Assembly: GCA_001599815.1 (NCBI GenBank)
Contig: BCIA01000003.1
Location: forward strand, 248,001-312,000
Direction of reading: 5' to 3'
DNA from: Furcasterigmium furcatum
Taxonomy: Eukaryota; Ascomycota; Sordariomycetes; Glomerellales; Plectosphaerellaceae
Length of the DNA stretch: 64,000 nucleotides
Made by a program: the position numbers and the translations under genes. Below the pieces are notes generated by a model, which did no database searches, was not told the DNA's origin, and worked only from the letters and a program-made list of their open reading frames with translations. Within the stretch, counting starts at the first letter, position 1. Each line of letters opens with the position of its first letter. Positions 22,530 through 33,820 of the stretch are shown here, piece after piece.

Positions 22530-24578
22530 TCACGTCGGCACCGGCGGGCCCTGGGTGATGGTCGTTGCCGGGCCGCTCACCCCGATGCAGTAGAAGTAGT
22601 CTGGCCACAGGTTCAGGCAGTCTGTACCGACGGCAGGGTTCCATTCGTAGAATTGACTGTGAGAAGGTTAGACAATGACCCCTAGGAAAAGAAGGAAGAG
22701 GACCTACGCCAGGGAGATGCCAGCATCACTAGCCATCGAGTAGCAGAGGTCGCCTGGCTGCTGCAGGTAGAACCGTACGCAGTCCGGCGTCATGCCCTCC
22801 CGGACGGGCTGGGGCGTTTGCACCGGCGGTGAGCTAGTTGTCGTTGTCGTCGAAGGGCTCGTCGAGGTCGAGGTCGAGGTCGATGTCGACGTCGTCCCAG
22901 GCTGCGTCGTCGTCTCACCACTCGTCGGCTGCGCCTCGCCACCAACACCAACACAGATATAATAGTCGGCCTCGAGACCCGCGCATGTCCCCTCGACCAG
23001 CCCCGCGTTCCACTCGTACAGATCACCAACCGCGATGCCCGCCTGCAGCGCGATGTCCTCGCACGTGTCCTCGTCGCCCACGAGCCAAAAGTCCGTACAC
23101 CCCTCAGCAATGCCCGACTGCGTGGGCCGCGTGCCTGGAACCTCGCCGGTGGGCGACGGCACCTCCCCGGTGCGCGTCGTCGGCGTGCCCGGGCGGCCGA
23201 CGCAGTACCACGCGTCGGCCGGGACGATGCCGCCGCAGTCCTCGTACACGCTCGGGTTCCAGGCGATGAAGTCCGCCTCGTCGAAGCTGCCGAACATCAT
23301 GGCGATCAGCGCGCACGTATCCCCGCCCGTGGTCTGATACCACCGGGCGCAGTCGTTGGGCGCGCCGAGCGGCACGTGGCCCGAAGACGGCCGGGTCGTC
23401 TCGTACGGCGGGAGGGGCAGGTCATCGAAGGCGCCGACGCAGTACCATGTGTCCAGCCAGAGGCCCTGGCAGTTGCCGTCGAGGGCGGGGTTCCACTGCA
23501 AGAACTGCTCGCGGGAGATGTAGCCGTAGGCATCGACGATGTCGTTGCAGGTCTGGTCGGCTGCGGCCTGGTGGAAGACGCGACAGTTGGAGGGCATCGG
23601 TCCGTGGGAGGGGCTGGGGACGAAGCTCGAGTCGGCCGTGGGGAGCGTCTGGGAAGAGTGCTCAGTGGGATCCGGAGGGGGCGTGAACTCGGGCTCGGCC
23701 GTCTCCCACTCGAGGTCCGTGTTACCAGTGCCCTGGACGCCAATGCAGACGTGGTAGTCAGCGATGAGCTCGGCGCAGTCCTCCTCGGCACCGGGGTTCC
23801 AGGAGACGAAGACCTGGACGGAGGGCAGGCCGAAGCGGTTAACGAGGCGCTGGCATGTATCGCCAGGGCGGGCGCGGTGCCAGGCGATACACCGGTCCGT
23901 CTCGCCCTCAAGTGTCTTGGTGGGCGGCCAAGAGTCATCGATGCTGGTGGCCGTGATGTTCCATGATGTGACCGGGTGCTGCGTCGAGTATGTCGAGTTG
24001 AACGACGACGACGATGTGATGGGCGCCGACGTGGTCGTCGTCTGGGGCGCAGACGTGGTCGTGATTGTCGTCGGCCTCTCGCCGATCCTCACGCAGTATG
24101 CCGACTCAAGCCAGAAGTTGCTGGTACAGTCGGACGAGACGGCCGTGTTCCATGCGAGGAACTGCGCGAGGGTGATGCCGTACTTCGCGGGCACGTTCTG
24201 GCAGTTGTCGCCCGAGACGACGGTATGCCAGCCGTTGCAGTTGTCTGGCTGACCCGGGTGGACGGGGCCTCCGGGCGAGGGATCGGGCCCTGAGGGATCG
24301 GGCCTCTCGCCGCGCCGGACGCAGTAGGCCGACTCAAGCCAGAAGTTGCTGACGCAGTCCGAGGACACGGCAGGGTTCCATGCGAGGAACTGCGTGAGGG
24401 TGATACCGTACTTCGCGGGCACGTTCTGGCAGTTGTCGCCCGAGACGATGGTGTGCCAGCCGTTGCAGTCCTCGGGCTGGCCCGGGTGGACTGGGCCGCC
24501 GGGACTCGAGTCCTGGCCGAGCACGGGCAAGGCGAGCAGCAAGGCTGCCGACCAGGCTGCCCGCTTGAGGAGATTCAT
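22530..24578 (-). CDS. Secreted protein with seven LysM modules
   Basis: Exons 22708-24578 and 22530-22656 join across a 51-nt intron to give 665 aa. It has a signal peptide (MNLLKRAAWSAALLLALPVLG) followed by seven LysM units with four-Cys patterns (GWHTIVSGDNC..., WHRARPGDTC..., FYLQQPGDLC... and others). Ser/Thr/Pro-rich, probably O-glycosylated linkers separate them. Units 1 and 2 are nearly identical, indicating a recent duplication. LysM modules bind chitin or other N-acetylglucosamine polymers. Fungal LysM proteins either shield hyphae and mask chitin from plant receptors or help chitinases. There is no enzymatic domain and no GPI signal. The gene is divergent from the zincin gene at 25.3 kb. 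Start chosen for the signal peptide; an upstream in-frame start would ruin it. Confidence 0.92.
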
Positions 24579-25260
24579 CGTTGGCAGCTGAGTCTGAGGG
24601 TCTGAACGAGTGACTTGAAGTTTGTAGAAATGAGCTGCTGGTGGGAACCGAGTGACAGAGATGGGGGGACTGAGAGGCACAGACGGAGAGACTCAGAGAC
24701 AGAATCTGGGAGACCGGGACACAAGCGACGAGCACAGAGATGCCGATGTCCCTAGCCCTCGGCCCTGGCTCTGGGTCGACTCTGGGTCGGCTTTGGGCTC
24801 GGTCCCGGACCGTTCGATACTCGTAGCATCGTCTCCGGATGGCTCCAGCACTCATGCAGGAACTAATAACAAAAATACCGCTTCATCTCGGCCAAATGCC
24901 GTCCATGCTGGGCGCAGCACATGAATGAAGAACTTGAATGCAGGAACAGTTATCGTCGGCGCCGCCACTACTGCAGGTTAAGAATGAGTGTAACCCGGCG
25001 CCATGGCCCCTGTCGCCGTTGACGGTAGAGGTACATCGAGGCCAAGGGACGACTGGATCCACTCGGCATCTTGGCTGCCCCAGAGGACGACCCTCGCCTG
25101 CCTCTCGCCCTCGTCTTCCTCATGTTCATGACTCTGCCTCCCCTTCGTTGCTGAGAGGCACCGCTCACGAGCTGGCCACTCGCTTTCAGTCACTCGTTCA
25201 CTCACCCAGTCACTCATTCATCACTCATTCATCACACAGTCACTCGCTCACCGCATCATC
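24579..25260. promoter_or_regulatory. Shared divergent promoter, LysM protein / zincin
   Basis: 682 bp between two divergently transcribed secreted-protein genes. Just before the zincin ATG there is a short tandem repeat, TCACTCATTCA twice (near 25211-25235), in a CT-rich leader. No TATA box was singled out. Confidence 0.4.
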
Positions 25261-26418
25261 ATGCACCTCTCGTCCGCCCTCGTCGCTGCCCTCGTGCTGG
25301 CAGACGGCGCCCTCGGCGGCAGCCGGCTCTGGGAGGCAAAGGCACCGAACCAGCGTGCTAATGTCGTCCCCAGCTACCCAGATGTCGCCGACAGCCTCAA
25401 CGCGACCTCGCATCTCGTGCGGCGCGCCTTGTCCATCCAGCACCGGCCCGGCAACAACAACGCGCCGCGCATCTGGCCCAACAGGAAGATCCGGTACTGC
25501 TTCGAGGACGACAACACGACCATCCGCGGCCTGTGGCACCTGGCCATGGAGGCCTGGGGCGCCCTGCGCGAGCACGGCTTCAGCTACGAGGAGGTTTCGG
25601 CGTCCGTGTGCCAGTCGCAGCGCACCACCGTCCTGCGCATTCACTACAACGACGAGGGCAAGCTGTCGTCGTCCCTCGGCATCCCCGTCATCAACGAGGA
25701 GTGGAACCGCAACAACCCCGACCGCCGGATGGACGGCCCCTTCACACGCCTGAGCGATATGGAGGGCGTCGGCCAGGACAACATCCAGGCCAACGTCGCC
25801 CATGAGCTCGGCCACGTCTGGGGCCTGCACCACGAGCACCAGAACCTCCAGAGATGGCGCAAGAGCGACGAGCACCGCTGGGACGCGGCCTGGAGCAACA
25901 GGTTCGAGGGCGGCGATGACGCGCCCTTCCAGACCAACGGCTTCAACTGCGAGAGCCTCAAAGACCACGGGGCCGCCCTGCTCCGCGTCCAGGCCAAGAT
26001 CGCCGAGAACCCCAACAAGTACACCGGCGACGACAGGCGCATCTGCACGTCGCAGGCGGCCGCGTCCGAGTACGGCTTCTCCGCCCTCGACTGGCTGCCG
26101 CTCCCCAACATGAGCGGCCTCGACATCGACGAGGAGTTCGACCGCGAGTCGCTCATGCTGTACCCGTCGCGCGCCGGCGGCAACGGCCTCGGCGACAACC
26201 GCGACATCGTCATGACCTACGCCGACGGCTCGCTCATCGACAACCGTGTCGCGCCCAGCGACATGGACGTCGCCCGCCTCGTCACCCTGTACGGGTCGGC
26301 CGATACCGCGCCCCCGGGCGAGCCGCACGGCAGCAAGTCGAGCGGCTTCAAGAACAAGTTCCGTAGGATGAAGAGTAGGGTCTTCCGCGGTGGCGACACG
26401 GCGGCGGGATTGTGCTAG
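25261..26418 (+). CDS. Secreted astacin-like zinc metalloprotease (M12A-type zincin)
   Basis: A single exon of 385 aa. An N-terminal signal peptide is followed by a short pro-region ending near a dibasic VRRALS. The catalytic domain then begins at RIWPNRKIRYCFEDD. The zinc site HELGHVWGLHHEHQ (from about residue 181) fits HExxHxxGxxH, and the Met-turn is in ESLMLYPS. The first His, Glu and the two other His ligands are all present, so activity is likely. Fungal proteins of this type are secreted and are often found in plant- or insect-associated species. The C-terminus is basic (RRMKSRVFRGG). It shares a promoter with the LysM gene and converges on the chitinase gene with 313 bp between stop codons. 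A role in processing wall or host proteins is inference. Confidence 0.88.
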   Translation: MHLSSALVAALVLADGALGGSRLWEAKAPNQRANVVPSYPDVADSLNATSHLVRRALSIQHRPGNNNAPRIWPNRKIRYCFEDDNTTIRGLWHLAMEAWGALREHGFSYEEVSASVCQSQRTTVLRIHYNDEGKLSSSLGIPVINEEWNRNNPDRRMDGPFTRLSDMEGVGQDNIQANVAHELGHVWGLHHEHQNLQRWRKSDEHRWDAAWSNRFEGGDDAPFQTNGFNCESLKDHGAALLRVQAKIAENPNKYTGDDRRICTSQAAASEYGFSALDWLPLPNMSGLDIDEEFDRESLMLYPSRAGGNGLGDNRDIVMTYADGSLIDNRVAPSDMDVARLVTLYGSADTAPPGEPHGSKSSGFKNKFRRMKSRVFRGGDTAAGLC

Positions 26419-26731
26419 TTCGTCTCGGAGGATGTTGGGCAGAGAGCTTGTTGATCCTCTATCCGCCTCGTCCGTGTTCCCGGCTTCAATGGCCGTTGGT
26501 ACATGGTATGCCCTTAGAACTTAATGCAGTTGAAGTCAAGAATACAAGCGTAGTACACGTTGAAATTGTCTACAGTTGCCATGTAGTATACCCTATGCGT
26601 GCGTATGGGGTGATGATGAAGGTGAGCCCAAGGAATGAATATGTCATGAAAATCCCAAGCTTGTGAAATATGAACATGCATTACCAAACCCGATGTCTGC
26701 TAGTACTTCTATTCGAAACATCCGAGACGCC

Positions 26732-28513
26732 TTACAGCTCGTCACGAATACCACACTCGGAAAACGGCTGAGGAACATACTCCCTCAGCTCGTCCCGCTC
26801 AATATTCTCGCCCAATGCCTTGATGAGCGTGCCGTCGTCAAGATCAATGGCCCATACCATGGTCCTAGATGTATCCCGTGTCAGCACATGCGCAGAAAGA
26901 AAAAGAAGACATGTCAACTTACCCTCCCAAGCAGTGCTGATGCGCAAAGTCGACCTTCTGCCCCAGCGTCTGCACGTCGTCGAACGACACCCACTGGTCA
27001 CCATCCCAGGTCACGATCTGCGCTGCCGCGGCATCATCATACGTGACAGTAGCACCGTTAGCGATAATCTCGTTGATCTCGCCCGCCGAGAGCACGCCGG
27101 GCGTCCCTGTGCAGGCGCCGCCCTTTGCGCCCTCGGTGAACTCGCAACCAGGCCGCATACACCCAGGGTCCTTCATAGTAAAGCTGCGACCATAGAAGCC
27201 GAGGCCAAGGGTGACGCGCTGCGGGTTGATGTTATTACGCCACATGAGCTCGAGGCCCATCTTGATTTCCGTCAGGTTGGTGTGCGCCTGGGCGTAGGGG
27301 CCCAGGGCCTCGATCTTGGCGTCCCAGACGCCGTGGATGTCGTACGTCATGATGTTGAACCAGTCGATGTGTGGCTCCATCTCCTGGAGGTTGAAGCCGC
27401 GGAGGTACCAGTAGGAGGCGGGCTGGCTGATGTGAGCAAGGGGATTCCGACGGACTTGGTCAAGCAGGGACTTACAATAGCCAGGCTGAGGCCGTATTCT
27501 TTGCCCGAGGCGTTCAGACGCTGTCTGAGGCGCCGGAGCAGGTTTACGTAGTTGTCAAAGTCTTCCGGGATGCCTCCACGGTCGTCTGCCACGGGACTAT
27601 GATGGTCAGCGCGGAATCTATGTTAACCTTCCGAGAAGATCACTTACTACTCCCAATCAAGGTCCACGCCGTCCAGGTCGTAGCGCTGCATAAATGTCAG
27701 AAGCGAGTCGAAGAACCTGTCCTGATTGGCCTCGCTCTTTGCCATGTCCGAGAAGGCCGTCCGATGCGGACCCGGGTCGTTCATGGCCCAGCCACCGATA
27801 GCGATCCAGACTTTGAGGTCGGGCTGCCTATGCTTGAGGGCAGCTACGCGACTGTAGCGCGCAGCGGTCCCCGCGTCCATGTCTTCGAGGTGGAACGTCC
27901 TCGGGTTCATGAGGGCAAAGGCGTAGTTGATGTGCGTCCAGACGCCCAGCGGGATCTCCTCGGGCTCCATGTTGCCGCAGGGCCGCTGGAAGTTCCAGCC
28001 CTCATAGTAGCCGATAGTGCGCGAGTCGGCTGTCCGCTGGCTCAGAGCGCACTGAGGATGCGGCACGGGGTTGGGGCCACAGAAGTCGACCGTGGTTCCG
28101 CAGAAGCCGTGCTCGCTGCAACACACGTTGAGCGGGCACGTCGTCAGGTTGGCGTACTCAGATCCCCAACCGCCACCGTCGCACTCCGCCTTCTGGCCAC
28201 ACTGGCTCGTACAGGTGCTGCCGCAGAAGACGGGGCCAAAGCCGCATGCGCCGACGCCTGTATCGTCGAGGGGGCCACAGCAGCCCAGGTTGCAGCCCTT
28301 GGTTGCTGTGCACGTGTAGTCGGGCTCGTCGGCGTTGGCCTGGAGGAGCATCTGGCGTGCCTGGGGTGTGCTTTCGCGACCGACGACGCGCTCCATGAGG
28401 GCCTTGGCCTCAGCCTGGCCGCCAAATGTGCTCAGGTCGAGGGCCTCTACGGCAGCGGACAGCAGGCCCAGGCCCAGGCATATCCGCCGGAGGGATAAAT
28501 GTGATAAAGACAT
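26732..28513 (-). CDS. Secreted GH18 chitinase with chitin-binding Cys-rich region (class V, subgroup C-like)
   Basis: Four exons, 27648-28513, 27476-27596, 26923-27422 and 26732-26864, give 539 aa. It has a signal peptide, then a Cys-rich region (residues about 65-155) with CCSEHGFCGTTVDFCG, the CBM18 (hevein-like) pattern. The GH18 barrel starts at RTIGYYEGWN. The catalytic motif DGVDLDWE (DxxDxDxE) is complete at about residues 281-288, and the first intron comes right after it. MTYDIHGVWD and the closing MVWAIDLDD are further barrel motifs. It should cut chitin in the wall or medium. The Cys-rich region resembles that of large subgroup C (zymocin alpha-like) chitinases, but it has no LysM modules; those sit in the neighbouring gene. 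It is divergent from the SGNH gene. Confidence 0.92.
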
Positions 28514-29309
28514 GATACTGTGATGTGATGTCCTGGACAAGTCAACCAAGCTGGATGAGCGAGCGACGGTGGGGAAGAGCCAGGCAGGCAATACAGAAAA
28601 CCAGGACGAAAAGAAGGAGTGTGTAGGAACAGCCCAAGATTGATCGTGAACAGGGCAGCCCAGACTCTCCGTCAACACTGCCATCACTCAGAGCAGAAGA
28701 TGTAGACAGGCAAAAGATTCTCACGCATCTGTCTAGTGATGCGCCAAGCTGTACAAGAGATGAGGTTGACCCAGACGCTCAGGACCCCTGAGTCCAGGTA
28801 CCGGTACATGGACGATCTTCACCGTTTGCGGCGCGGTTCCAGCGCGGGCCAAGCCGCCACCTGCCTGATCGAGTGCCGCTGCGGGGTTCTTCAACGTTCT
28901 CGCCAGGTACCGTGCTTTGCCCCGTAGCATTGCAGCGGTGTGTAAGTGGGTTGGCGGGGGCCGATTCTTCAAGTTGATACCCGACGGTCCCGACTGGTGC
29001 CAAGCACCGCGTGGGCTGCCCTGTAGGGCGGCAGCGGCGGCAGGGGTCGGAAGAGCTTATCTCGTGCGTCTCCGGCAGAAGTCTCGGGAAGAGAGGCGAC
29101 GAGAGCTGCATGGTCGAGGCACAGACCTGGTGCTGCTCCTGTCCTGTTCTGTTCCCGGTCCTGAGCATCTCCCTTTGGCTCCCCTCCTCCCCTCCTTTCA
29201 CTCCTATTGCTCTGCCCTTTCCTTGACATCACATTCTCTTTTTTGCTTCATGCTCCTCTTCATGTCACTCTTTACTGCCTGAACATCATATCAGAACAGG
29301 CCAACACTC
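28514..29309. promoter_or_regulatory. Shared divergent promoter, chitinase / SGNH hydrolase
   Basis: About 0.8 kb between two divergent secreted-enzyme genes, with CT-rich leaders on both sides. No specific binding site could be assigned. No gene seen in it. Confidence 0.4.
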
Positions 29310-31506
29310 ATGTTCCTCAAGCAGCTCGTGGGCCTGCTGGCCCTGAGCAGCATGGCCCTGGGCTATGTGCCCCGGCTACACTCCAGACACGGGTCGCTTC
29401 ACTCAGCCGCCGATGCTAATCGGTCGTCATCATCGTCTGTCGCCTCGACCCTCGTCAAGCGCGATGATGACCCCGCCGACATGAGCTGGATCAAGCGCTG
29501 GGCGGCTATCGGCGACAGCTACACGGCGGGTATCGGTGCGGGACGGCCGCTGGGCCATATGATCAGCGCCGACGAGGTGGCCATCACGCTGCCCGACGGC
29601 CTCGACGAGATCCGGGACAACTGGAAGTGCTCGCGCTGGGATAAGGCGTACCCCAAGGTCATCGAGGCGCAGTTCGGCGGCCACGTCGAGCGCAACGGCG
29701 GCTTCCAATACCTCGCCTGCAGCGGCGACCGATCCGAGCAGATCTTCCAGCAGGCCAAGGCGCTCAAGGGCGACCTTGACTTCGTCACCTTCACGGCCGG
29801 CGGCAACGACCTGTGCCTGGCCAAGATGATCGCCGACTGCATCATGGTGCCGTACGGCAAGACCAGCGCGTGCAACACGGTCATCGCCAAGGCACAGGAG
29901 AACGTACAGTCTATCATCCGGGACAACGTTAAGGAGATCCTCGACGCCCTGAAGGATAAAGTCAACGACGATGGCGCTGTCGTCGTCAACGGCTACGCCC
30001 AGTTCTTTGACACGTCCTCGGACAACTGTAACAGGCAGTCGTGGGACGTCTTCTGGTTCCTCCCGCTCGGTTCGACGTACCAGGCTCTGACCGTCTCGCG
30101 CCGCCGCACCTTCAACCAGCTGGTGCTCGACATCAACGAGGCGATCAGGGACGCTGTTAACGACGCAGCCGATGACAGCAGCATCCGGTATAAGGTCGGG
30201 TATGCCGAGTGGGACCGCTGGGTCTGGGACGAGGTGGACGGACAGATGTGCTCGCCCAGCAGCAACGGCGACTACCCGGACCGGCGGCAGCCTGACATGC
30301 AGTTCATCAAGCCCGACACGCACCCCTGGTTTAACTGGCACGGAGACGCCGGCCGAGACGAGCTGCGCCGGCGCGACGATGACGTCCCGGCCATCGAACT
30401 CTCCGAGGAGTTGGAGCCCCTGGACACCTCGCGTCTCACTGATTCTCAGAAACGCCAGCTGAACCGCGTCAAGGCCGCCATGGAGGCCCGCGACAGGGCC
30501 CTCGAGCGCAACCTCTACGACTCGCTCCTTTACAAGTCGCCCGCCCCCGGCGCCGCGGTCAGGCACAAGCTCAATCCTCGCGACCCCTCGCCCCCTGGGT
30601 GCCCCGGCGATGGCGGGCCCGACATGACCTTTGGCCTGGGCATGCCAGACCACGTGGGACGCTATGTAAGCATCCCTTCTATCAGCATGTTTGATCCTCC
30701 GTTCTTAAGCTGACTTGCCCTAGTTCCACCCCAACGAGGCCGGCCATCTGACCATCGCCTCGGTCGCGCTCAACGAGCTCATGGACCTCCGCTCCCTCAT
30801 ACTCGGCGTCGACTCGCCCACATGCGCCCTCAGGGACCAGTTCCTCTGCTATTCCAGCGTCCATAGCCGGCACTATGTGTCCGCTGCGCGCGCCGACGAG
30901 TCTTACGAGAAGTTCTGCCAGGAGGTCCAGGACGAGCACCCTAGCGGCACCATCAACTGGAAGTACGAGCAGACATATGACCGCGGCACCCCCGAGGAGC
31001 ACGACTATTCGGTGACCCTACACAACGGCGCCTCGACATTCGACCGTGCCGAGTGCATTGACTCGATGCGCAAGCTCATCCACTCGTGCGACACTAATAA
31101 CCCGATGAACTGGAAGCAGGGCGGCCGGTATACGCGCGACGACGGTGACTACGTCTACGAGCTTAACCCGCGGCGTAATAACCGGCCCTGGCCGCCGCCG
31201 CGCGAGGCCTACGGCCGCTGTGAGGGGTGGTATAAGGTCTTCTTCGGACAGTACACCGTCGAGGGTGCCGGGTTCGCCACGTGGGACCACGGCCAGAAGA
31301 CCCTCATCCCGAATATGAACAGCTGCTACGGCCTGGGCACGACGGCGTGGAAGTTTAACTACCACGATAGGCCTGCCGATAATAATGGATATGAGTGGAA
31401 GGCGACGTTTAACACGCCTATCTGGGTGAGGGCGCGGTGCTGGGCGAACAACAAGATCGTCAGGGCGGCGGGCGGATTCACCGATGGGTGCAAGGGGAAC
31501 GATTAG
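29310..31506 (+). CDS. Secreted SGNH hydrolase with an extra C-terminal module
   Basis: Exons 29310-30665 and 30724-31506 join across a 58-nt intron to give 712 aa. It has a signal peptide and a dibasic site (LVKRDDD). The SGNH block I is WAAIGDSYTAG (Ser70) and block III is FTAGGNDLC. Block V lies at the exon junction as FHPNEAGH with the catalytic His. This fits a lipase/esterase-type SGNH hydrolase acting outside the cell. Residues from about 500 form a second module of roughly 200 aa with conserved-looking Trp, Cys and Gly (for example NPMNWKQGGRYTRDDG and GAGFATWDHGQK). From memory this resembles the C-terminal part of some fungal class V chitinases, which is inference. It shares a promoter with the chitinase. 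Confidence 0.85.
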
Positions 31507-32062
31507 GGGCGGTCACTGTGCACAAGAGAGAATATCGGTCCATGTCACGAGGCGGCGCTTGGTATGATAGATGGCTCCTCTAATGCTGCTGCATGATGTC
31601 CAGACTTCCAGAGTGCATGTGCTTGCTCATCTTTGACTTCTCGGGCTACTTATTGCCGTGTTCCCGCCCATGGGACCCGACGGCCTGCCGGGGACACGGC
31701 AAGACGGATCGTCCCCGGGTGCCCGGCTCCACCACGGCACGGCCCGGCCACTCTTGCAGGCCACTGGCAGGGGGAACACCCAAGTCACCGGTACTACTAC
31801 CGTGGCACCGCCGCAAATCTGCATCGTCCATCTGGCTAGGGTTGGCAATCGTATACTGTAATTAGGGGAGAGACGATTGCAATGGACCTTGAGACTACAA
31901 GCAGTGACTTACTGACGGCCATCTAGGGTTGGGAACCACCACCCCTGGTAATTCGGCGGTTGAGACAGACATCCAACAGTGAATAAAAGCTGACGAGCCA
32001 AGACCTTTCCCTGTTCAACACTTCCAGTATTATGGACTTTCCTAATTCTTGCTACCCAATCC
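31507..32062. other. Convergent intergenic region, nothing recognised
   Basis: Lies between the convergent 3' ends of the SGNH hydrolase and the DUF829 gene. The open frames here overlap one another in several frames and show no family features. Confidence 0.5.
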
Positions 32063-33139
32063 TCAATGCACTCTGGGCTGCCCTCCGCTCCCCACCTCCT
32101 TCCGCCGAAAACGGAATTCTTGGCCTTTTGCGACGTCTTCCCCCTGCAGAGACCAGTCCCACGCCTCGGAAACAGCTCTCCAGTATTGTTCCGGGAACTT
32201 CTGCATGTGCCTCACGTGCTGACTCCCGTGGAAGACTTCCCTGCGTATGGTGTATCCCTTTTGCCGGGTTTCCTCAGATAAGGCCTCGATATCCTCGGCC
32301 ACAATGAGATCGTCGTCCTTGCTGTACATGAACAGCCTTTTGGCAGCCTTGGTCTGACGTGTCTCATCATCGATGGCCGTGACAGTGTACATGCCGACCC
32401 CGTCTTGGCGGACGATCCATAGCCAACCGACATGCAGCCAGAGCAGTAGATAGAATATCAGGTGGGTGAGGGCAGCCGGCCAGGGTAGGAACTTGGCAGT
32501 GCCCACGGTCATGGCCCGCGACCAGCACTTTAGGTTTCTGTGGTTGAGGTCTGGGCTGCCAGGAGTCGAATCGGCGATGAGCAGCTGGTGAGGGAATGGT
32601 CGGTTGTACTTTTGCTGGTAGGTGCAAAGAGTGGAAGCGTGGTTACACATGCCGGTGCTGGACATGGCATGGACCAGAATGCGCGAGTTTGATCCTGTAG
32701 CTGAGTGGTCCGAGTCGGACGAGGCTGATTGCTCCATGAGGGTACGGGCGTTGCTGTGCACCGTGGTGCCGTCGAGACTGTGATGCTTCTCTGTCGATTC
32801 CGTAGATGAGCCGGCACCCTCTTCATTCGGCATGAGAATTAGATCGCCAAGCGCTTCGAGTACTGGCAGCATATGTGTGGCTCTTGTCGAGGGGCCGTGG
32901 AAAACGGTCTTGGCGATGGAGGCAAGCACTACAATCTGCTTGGATCTTGGGTACAGATGCTGGAACCCATCGCAAAACTTGGCAACATGCTTGGGACGGC
33001 AGTCGCCCCACCCGTAGATGATGACCACGGAGGGGTGTCCGTCGGGGACCGGTTCCGTGCCGGGGACATGGCGAACAAGGACTTGGTCGTTGATGGGAGT
33101 GAAACCCGGGATTTCTGGCAGCTTCTTGGGTCCGAACAT
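32063..33139 (-). CDS. DUF829 / TMEM53-family protein (PaxU-like alpha/beta hydrolase)
   Basis: A single exon of 358 aa. The opening PEIPGFTPINDQVLVR and VVIIYGWGDCRPKHVAKFCD match the DUF829 family, which includes PaxU from the paxilline cluster and animal TMEM53. The fold is alpha/beta-hydrolase-like: a GW/GxxD strand-turn near residue 40, a nucleophile-elbow-like HAMSSTGMCN near residue 155, and late Asp and His in KDDDLIVA and GSQHVRHM. A hydrophobic segment near residues 225-245 may be a membrane anchor. An acidic, Ser-rich insert lies at residues 105-145. The biochemical activity of this family in fungi is unclear, and the gene is not next to indole-diterpene genes here. Confidence 0.85.
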   Translation of the reverse strand: MFGPKKLPEIPGFTPINDQVLVRHVPGTEPVPDGHPSVVIIYGWGDCRPKHVAKFCDGFQHLYPRSKQIVVLASIAKTVFHGPSTRATHMLPVLEALGDLILMPNEEGAGSSTESTEKHHSLDGTTVHSNARTLMEQSASSDSDHSATGSNSRILVHAMSSTGMCNHASTLCTYQQKYNRPFPHQLLIADSTPGSPDLNHRNLKCWSRAMTVGTAKFLPWPAALTHLIFYLLLWLHVGWLWIVRQDGVGMYTVTAIDDETRQTKAAKRLFMYSKDDDLIVAEDIEALSEETRQKGYTIRREVFHGSQHVRHMQKFPEQYWRAVSEAWDWSLQGEDVAKGQEFRFRRKEVGSGGQPRVH

Positions 33140-33820
33140 TGCGGAAATTTGGCTTGACGTTCAGAAGTTTCCGCGCCAGTCGGAGAGGTCAGCCGAGCAG
33201 GCAGGACGAAGGTCAAGTCTAGCTATATACCACATTCCAAGATTCATCAACTAGGCCAACTTCAGCACAGCCGCTAAAGCTACGTAGGATGACGACGATT
33301 AACATACGTACACGAATCACATATCTGCCAAGATGCTTTATATCACAATGATCATCGCTGAAGTTGACATCCAGCTGGTGTCAGGCTGAACGGGGGCATC
33401 TTCACGACATTTACGTCACTAGCCGAGAACCAATGAAGCCCTCGTCCGCTCGAAAAACCAGGCCCATGACGCTTTCGTGCAGCTGGCTCATCTCGAAAGT
33501 TAAACGTGCAGCGTATACGGATTGGCTGGGGGGTTGGAGCCCCTGTTGACTATACGCGTAAGATGTGTTGTTGGGCTAAGGCTTTGAGAACGCTTGACGG
33601 CATGACCTGTCAGATCCATGAAGCGTTTCTAATTGGTTGACTCCACGGTTTTGCACGCCTGGTGTGTGACGGTCTTCACTCCCGTACATGCACATGAGAT
33701 ACTGAGGGCTGAAGTGGTCGCAGTTACGTCGGTGACGACCCGCGAATACCCTGCGATATACCCTATTTGCCTTTCTATGTTACTAAACATCTGTTATGAA
33801 ATTTGTAATACATTCAAAAG
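33140..33820. other. Intergenic region, nothing recognised
   Basis: Upstream of the DUF829 gene and downstream of the ankyrin gene. No convincing coding frame or repeat. Confidence 0.5.

Noticed and set aside
22800..22900. GTC/GAG-rich microsatellite-like stretch
   Set aside because: It encodes the Ser/Thr linker of the LysM protein, so coding bias explains it.
25240..26328. 362-codon minus-strand frame opposite the zincin
   Set aside because: Val/Ala/Glu-rich, repetitive composition typical of an antisense shadow; the plus-strand protein has a zinc site and signal peptide.
27599..28498. 299-codon plus-strand frame opposite the chitinase
   Set aside because: Antisense to the GH18 catalytic exon and without recognisable motifs.
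29430..30653. 407-codon minus-strand frame opposite the SGNH hydrolase
   Set aside because: Antisense shadow; the plus strand carries GDSY, GGND and HPNEAGH blocks in order.
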